Assembly: GCF_927798115.1 (NCBI RefSeq)
Contig: NZ_CAKMMG010000010.1
Span: forward strand, 150,552-214,551
DNA: 64,000 nucleotides
Source of the DNA: Paenibacillus auburnensis
Lineage (GTDB): Bacteria; Bacillota; Bacilli; Paenibacillales; Paenibacillaceae
Reading direction: 5' to 3'
Shown in pieces: positions 59,879-64,000 of this stretch. The notes under the pieces were generated by a model that saw nothing but the letters and a program-made list of their open reading frames with translations, was not told the origin of the DNA and ran no database searches. Positions within the stretch are counted from its first letter, which is position 1, and every line of letters begins with the position of its first letter. Position numbers and translations under genes: made by a program.

Positions 59879-62425
59879 ATGGCTGAACAAAATAACCCGC
59901 AAATCAAAGATCGGGACATTGGTGAGGAAATGCGCGAATCCTTTATGGATTATGCGATGAGCATCATTGTAAGCCGGGCTTTGCCGGATGTGCGGGACGG
60001 ACTTAAGCCTGTTCACCGGCGCATTTTGTTTGCGATGTCGGAACTCGGAATGTCTCCGGATAAACCTCACAAGAAGTCAGCGAGAATCGTCGGCGAGGTT
60101 ATCGGTAAGTACCACCCTCACGGAGACTCTGCCGTCTATGAAACGATGGTGCGTATGGCCCAGGATTTCTCGATGCGGTATATGCTCGTGGATGGTCACG
60201 GAAACTTCGGTTCGATCGATGGAGATATGGCTGCAGCGATGCGTTACACAGAAGCACGCCTCTCCAAAATCGCAGGTGAAATGCTTCGTGATCTCAACAA
60301 AGAGACTGTTGATTTCGCACCCAACTATGACGGTGAAGAGCATGAGCCTGTAGTACTGCCTGCCCGTTACCCCAACCTGCTTGTTAACGGGGTAGGAGGG
60401 ATAGCAGTAGGTATGGCTACCAATATTCCTCCGCATAATTTGGGAGAGGTTATTGATGGCGTACAGGCAATGATCAAGAATCCGGACATTACACCGATGG
60501 AACTGATGGAATATATTCAAGGACCGGATTTCCCTACGGCTGGATACATTTTAGGCCGTGAAGGTATTCGTCAGGCCTACCGCACTGGCCGCGGATCGGT
60601 TACGATGCGCGCCAAAGCGACCATTGAAGAGAACAATGGTAAAGCCCGGATCATCGTGCATGAGCTGCCTTATCAGGTCAACAAGGCGAGACTGGTTGAG
60701 AAGATTGCAGAGCTTGTACGCGAGAAGCGGATTGAGGGCATTACCGATCTGCGTGATGAATCTGACCGCACCGGTATGCGTGTAGTGGTCGAGATGAGAC
60801 GCGATGTTAATCCGAGTGTTGTACTGAATAACCTGTACAAGCATACGGCAATGCAATCTACATTCGGCATCAATATGCTGGCGATCGTGAACAATCAGCC
60901 GGAGATTCTCAATCTTCGTGACGTGCTGTATCACTATTTGCAGCACCAAATTGAAGTTATCCGCCGCCGGACGATCTTTGATCTGAAGAAGGCAGAGGCA
61001 CGGGCACATATTCTGGAAGGTCTGCGCATTGCGCTGGATCATCTGGATGAGGTAATCGCCCTGATCAGAGCTTCACGGACAACAGATATTGCCCGTGAAG
61101 GCCTGATGGAGACCTTCAGCCTTAGCATCGAGCAGGCACAAGCGATCCTTGATATGCGGATGCAGCGTCTGACCGGTCTGGAACGTGAGAAAATCGAGAA
61201 TGAATATAACGAGCTGCTGGCCAAAATTGCTGAGTACCGCGAGATTTTGGCTAATGAGCATCTTGTACTGGAGATTATCAGTAATGAGCTTCAGGAAATT
61301 CGCGATAAATATTCGGATGACCGCCGTACTGAAATCACCGTTGGGGAAGAGAGCATTCTCGATGAGGATCTGATTCCGCGTGAAGAAGTGGTCATTACCA
61401 TTACGCATACCGGCTACATTAAGCGTCTGCCGGTTAGCACCTACCGCAGCCAGAAGCGCGGCGGGCGCGGCGTCATTGGCATGGACACGAAGGATGAGGA
61501 TTTCGTGGAGCATCTCTTCGTGAGCAATTCTCATAATTATCTGATGTTCTTTACCGATAAGGGTAAGGTATACCGGATTAAAGCCTATGAGATTCCAGAG
61601 CTTGGGCGTACTGCAAGGGGAACACCTATCATCAACCTGATTCAGATCGAGCAGGGTGAGAAGATCAGTGCAGTAATTCAGGTTGAGGAAGCTGACAGCG
61701 ACAAGTATCTGTTCTTTGCGACCCGTGAGGGGATTGTGAAGAAGACGCCTCTGGAAGATTACAATAACATCCGCAAAGGCGGACTGATTGCGATCAATCT
61801 CCGCGAAGAGGATTCCTTGATCGAAGTGAAGCTGACTGATGGCCAGCAGAACCTGATTATTGGTACTGCGCGCGGTATGTCGATTACCTTCTCCGAGAAC
61901 GATGTACGTTCCATGGGCCGCAGTGCAACCGGCGTTAAGGGAATCACCCTTGATGACAATGACCATGTCATTGGTATGGATTGCGTGGACAAGGATCTTG
62001 AAGTGTTGATCGTAACGACTAAAGGTTATGGTAAACGGACACCTGCCGGTGATTACCGTTCCCAGACCCGTGGCGGTAAAGGGATTAAGACGATCAATCT
62101 TACGGATAAGAATGGTCCGGTAGTCGGTCTGAAGGTCGTTAAGAATGATGAAGACCTTATGATTATCACGACAAGCGGAACATTGATCCGTACAAGCATG
62201 GATGGTATTTCTACTATGGGCCGTTATGCGCAGGGCGTTAAGCTAATCAACATCCGTGAAGATGATGCTGTAGCTACTCTTTGCAGAGCGGACAAAGAAG
62301 AAGAAGATCTGTCTGAGCACGAGGATGGCGAAGAAATCCAAGGTACAATAGTAGACGAAGTAGAAACGGTGACTGATTCTGAGCCTGAAGCAGATGTTGA
62401 AGGTGAAGAGGATAGTATCGAGTAG
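59879..62425 (+). CDS. gyrA: DNA gyrase subunit A
   Basis: Breakage-reunion subunit. The 848 residues have the catalytic Tyr123 (MRYTEARL), quinolone-pocket residues Ser84 and Glu88 (HGDSAVYE, the wild-type pattern), a C-terminal beta-pinwheel with GyrA-box QKRGGRG and a long acidic tail (EEEDLSEHEDGEE...). ATG follows GAAGGAGGTCCAGCAACTC. Confidence 0.98.
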   Translation: MAEQNNPQIKDRDIGEEMRESFMDYAMSIIVSRALPDVRDGLKPVHRRILFAMSELGMSPDKPHKKSARIVGEVIGKYHPHGDSAVYETMVRMAQDFSMRYMLVDGHGNFGSIDGDMAAAMRYTEARLSKIAGEMLRDLNKETVDFAPNYDGEEHEPVVLPARYPNLLVNGVGGIAVGMATNIPPHNLGEVIDGVQAMIKNPDITPMELMEYIQGPDFPTAGYILGREGIRQAYRTGRGSVTMRAKATIEENNGKARIIVHELPYQVNKARLVEKIAELVREKRIEGITDLRDESDRTGMRVVVEMRRDVNPSVVLNNLYKHTAMQSTFGINMLAIVNNQPEILNLRDVLYHYLQHQIEVIRRRTIFDLKKAEARAHILEGLRIALDHLDEVIALIRASRTTDIAREGLMETFSLSIEQAQAILDMRMQRLTGLEREKIENEYNELLAKIAEYREILANEHLVLEIISNELQEIRDKYSDDRRTEITVGEESILDEDLIPREEVVITITHTGYIKRLPVSTYRSQKRGGRGVIGMDTKDEDFVEHLFVSNSHNYLMFFTDKGKVYRIKAYEIPELGRTARGTPIINLIQIEQGEKISAVIQVEEADSDKYLFFATREGIVKKTPLEDYNNIRKGGLIAINLREEDSLIEVKLTDGQQNLIIGTARGMSITFSENDVRSMGRSATGVKGITLDDNDHVIGMDCVDKDLEVLIVTTKGYGKRTPAGDYRSQTRGGKGIKTINLTDKNGPVVGLKVVKNDEDLMIITTSGTLIRTSMDGISTMGRYAQGVKLINIREDDAVATLCRADKEEEDLSEHEDGEEIQGTIVDEVETVTDSEPEADVEGEEDSIE

Positions 62426-62439
62426 ATTGAACTAATGAA

Positions 62440-62477
62440 GCATGAGTTCCTGATCCCAGGAGCTCATGCTTTTTTTA
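62440..62477 (+). terminator. Terminator after gyrA
   Basis: AGCATGAG-TTCCTG / CAGGAG-CTCATGCT stem followed by TTTTTTT. Confidence 0.92.
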
Positions 62478-62661
62478 TGTACAACAATATATTTTAGGAA
62501 TTTGCTGCACACTATCTAGTCGCTTGCCGATATCCATAATATAATTAGAGAGTTAAGCGGTTAGTTGCCGCAAGGTAGCATTGGTGGCCGGTAATGTTCA
62601 GTCTCTCCAGCAGAGCAGCATTCCTGAGCGTAAGTTTCACAGAAACAGAGGGGCTGAGTTT

Positions 62662-63762
62662 ATGCCAAACATATCCGTTGCAGAAGTAAAACCGGGTTCG
62701 AAAATTATTAAAGACGTTGTTACCCCCTTGGGGAGCGTGCTGTTTTCTAAGGGGAAGGTCATATTACCCCGTGATATTGAAATTTTGCAGGCTTTCCTGG
62801 TTCAACAGGTGGAGATAGAGGGAGCCCAGGGTGAGAACAAGCCTTCTGAGCCGGCTAAAGCCGGTACGAAGCCTCTCTCAGTTAAAACAGGAGCAACCAT
62901 CAATGAGTCGTTGCTTGCCAAGAGCAATTCCCCCCTACATGATGAGTATGAAAAAATGCTGGCCCTGGTTAAGCAGAGCTACCGTTCCGTTGCCGCAGCT
63001 CCGCTGCCTATTTATGAATTGCGGAGTCAATTAGAGGCACTGATAAATGAGCTCAAGGATTATCATGTCTTAAAATTTACTCCGCGTGTTATTAATGATC
63101 AGGACTACAATTATCATAACGCTGTACTTTCAGCTCTTACCTCTTATAAAATAGCCCAATGGTGCGGATATCCGCAGAAGGATTGGATGCAGGCTGCTTT
63201 TGCCGGCTTGCTGCATGATATAGGAAATGTGAAGGTTGATGTCTCACTGCTGCAGAAGCCGACTCCACTGAGCGGTGCTGAGTTAGAAGAGGTCCGTAGA
63301 CATACAACCTATGGTTACCAGCTGCTCCGTAATGTTACGGCCATTAATGAAGGAGTCAGACTCGCTGCACTTCAGCATCATGAGAAAATAGACGGTTCGG
63401 GTTATCCATTGCATCTTGAGGGTACCCAGATTCATTTCTACGCTAAGATTGTTGCGGTGGCCGATATATTCCACGCAATGACACTGGAGAAAGCCTACAG
63501 GAAGGCTCAGTCGCCTTACAAGGTATTGGAGCAGATTCTTACGGAGAGTTTCGGTAAGCTTGATCCGGTGATTGTTCAGACCTTTATTCAAAAAACAACC
63601 GACTTATACAATGGAACCAGAATCAAGCTGAGTGATGGACGCCATGGTGAAATCATTTTCACTGACCGGAGCAATCCTACACGTCCGATGGTTCAAGTCG
63701 AGGGCAAAATTGTGAATCTGATGCTTGAGCGTGATTTATACATTCAGGAGATCATCGCCTAG
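62662..63762 (+). CDS. HD-GYP domain phosphodiesterase-like protein
   Basis: The 366 residues have an N-terminal domain without clear family match and a C-terminal HD-GYP domain: GLLHDIGNVKVD, HTTYGYQLL, HHEKIDGSGYP and ADIFHAMT, all expected metal/catalytic motifs. HD-GYP enzymes hydrolyse c-di-GMP or related nucleotides; no activity is shown here. ATG follows AGAGGGGCTGAG; an upstream in-frame start lacks one. Confidence 0.92.
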   Translation: MPNISVAEVKPGSKIIKDVVTPLGSVLFSKGKVILPRDIEILQAFLVQQVEIEGAQGENKPSEPAKAGTKPLSVKTGATINESLLAKSNSPLHDEYEKMLALVKQSYRSVAAAPLPIYELRSQLEALINELKDYHVLKFTPRVINDQDYNYHNAVLSALTSYKIAQWCGYPQKDWMQAAFAGLLHDIGNVKVDVSLLQKPTPLSGAELEEVRRHTTYGYQLLRNVTAINEGVRLAALQHHEKIDGSGYPLHLEGTQIHFYAKIVAVADIFHAMTLEKAYRKAQSPYKVLEQILTESFGKLDPVIVQTFIQKTTDLYNGTRIKLSDGRHGEIIFTDRSNPTRPMVQVEGKIVNLMLERDLYIQEIIA

Positions 63763-63782
63763 TCTGGTTCCATGCATTGTAT

Positions 63783-63842
63783 AAAGCTGTGTTCCCTTCC
63801 GGTTCTGTTATTTGGGGCTGGGAGGAGGCACAGCTTTTAATT
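63783..63842 (+). terminator. Terminator after HD-GYP gene
   Basis: AAAGCTGTG pairs with CACAGCTTT across a large loop, followed by TTAATTT. Confidence 0.7.
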
Positions 63843-63865
63843 TGAAATCAATTTTTAAATAATGC

Positions 63866-63980
63866 TTGCAATCAAACGCTATACATGATATATTCTATTT
63901 CTGGCCGCGAAACATCAACGCCGAGCTCGAAAAAGAAGTTGAAAAAAGAGCTTGCATTGAACGGCTGGATGTGATATATT
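63866..63980 (+). promoter_or_regulatory. Tandem strong promoters, probably of an rRNA operon beyond the window
   Basis: P1: TTGCAA (63866-63871), 17 bases, TATATT (63889-63894). P2: TTGCAT (63952-63957), 17 bases, TATATT (63975-63980) with extended TGA. The spacing is ideal in both. In B. subtilis gyrB-gyrA is followed by an rRNA operon with tandem promoters, so an rRNA operon is inferred; no rRNA sequence is inside the window. Confidence 0.7.
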
Positions 63981-64000
63981 ATAAGAGTTGCTGGTGACGA

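Noticed and set aside
1..64000. Mobile elements, prophage or CRISPR arrays
   Set aside because: I saw no transposase, integrase, phage structural genes, or regularly spaced direct repeats.

Overview
This window is a contiguous stretch of a Bacillota chromosome around the replication origin. Gene order, ATG/GTG/TTG starts behind strong Shine-Dalgarno sites, spore genes (yyaC, a YheC/YheD-type ATP-grasp gene) and several Paenibacillaceae-type small proteins point to Paenibacillus or a close relative. This is inferred from content, not from a database match. I see no insertion sequence, prophage or CRISPR array.

Layout. The origin lies at about 51.6-53.8 kb: DnaA-box clusters flank dnaA, and a box followed by CTA trios lies between dnaA and dnaN. 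Nearly all genes point away from it. To the right on + are dnaA, dnaN, yaaA, recF, remB, gyrB, gyrA and an HD-GYP gene. The window ends in tandem strong promoters that probably drive an rRNA operon just outside. To the left on - are rpmH, rnpA, yidC, jag, mnmE, mnmG, rsmG, noc, parA, parB with two parS sites, a class V aminotransferase, DUF4446, yyaC (+), DUF3343, an MscS channel, DUF951, tRNA-Ser and rpsF-ssb-rpsR. Next come a MutS2-like gene with a long structured leader, an orphan oligopeptide-binding lipoprotein, an LCP protein, a CBS protein, the MazG-like/yybS/gdpP/rplI/dnaB cluster, purA, an acidic membrane protein, a LysM/G5/M23 hydrolase, walRK-yycHIJ and htrA. The far left holds csp, ydjO, cydABDC, a DUF2252 gene (+), a PepF-like peptidase, a CxxH/CxxC protein and the 3' part of an MFS exporter (+).

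How the parts work together. Replication start (dnaA, dnaN, recF, gyrase, DnaB helicase, SSB), origin segregation and division control (ParAB-parS, Noc), tRNA modification (MnmE/MnmG), membrane insertion (YidC/Jag) and envelope homeostasis (WalRK, M23 hydrolase, HtrA, LCP) form the conserved core. The cyd genes encode cytochrome bd and its CydDC exporter, behind two TGTGA-N6-TCACA operators.

The most unusual feature is at 34765-35205. A promoter overlapping the stop codon of a VOC gene starts a leader of about 400 nt. The leader has a strong ribosome-binding site, a 7-codon ORF (MLVSVLN) that ends inside a perfect 12-bp stem arm, and two intrinsic terminators before a MutS2 paralogue lacking the Smr nuclease domain. 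The distal stem arm can also pair with the first terminator. This looks like translation-responsive attenuation of a putative ribosome-splitting ATPase. A second possible attenuator precedes the cold-shock gene ydjO.
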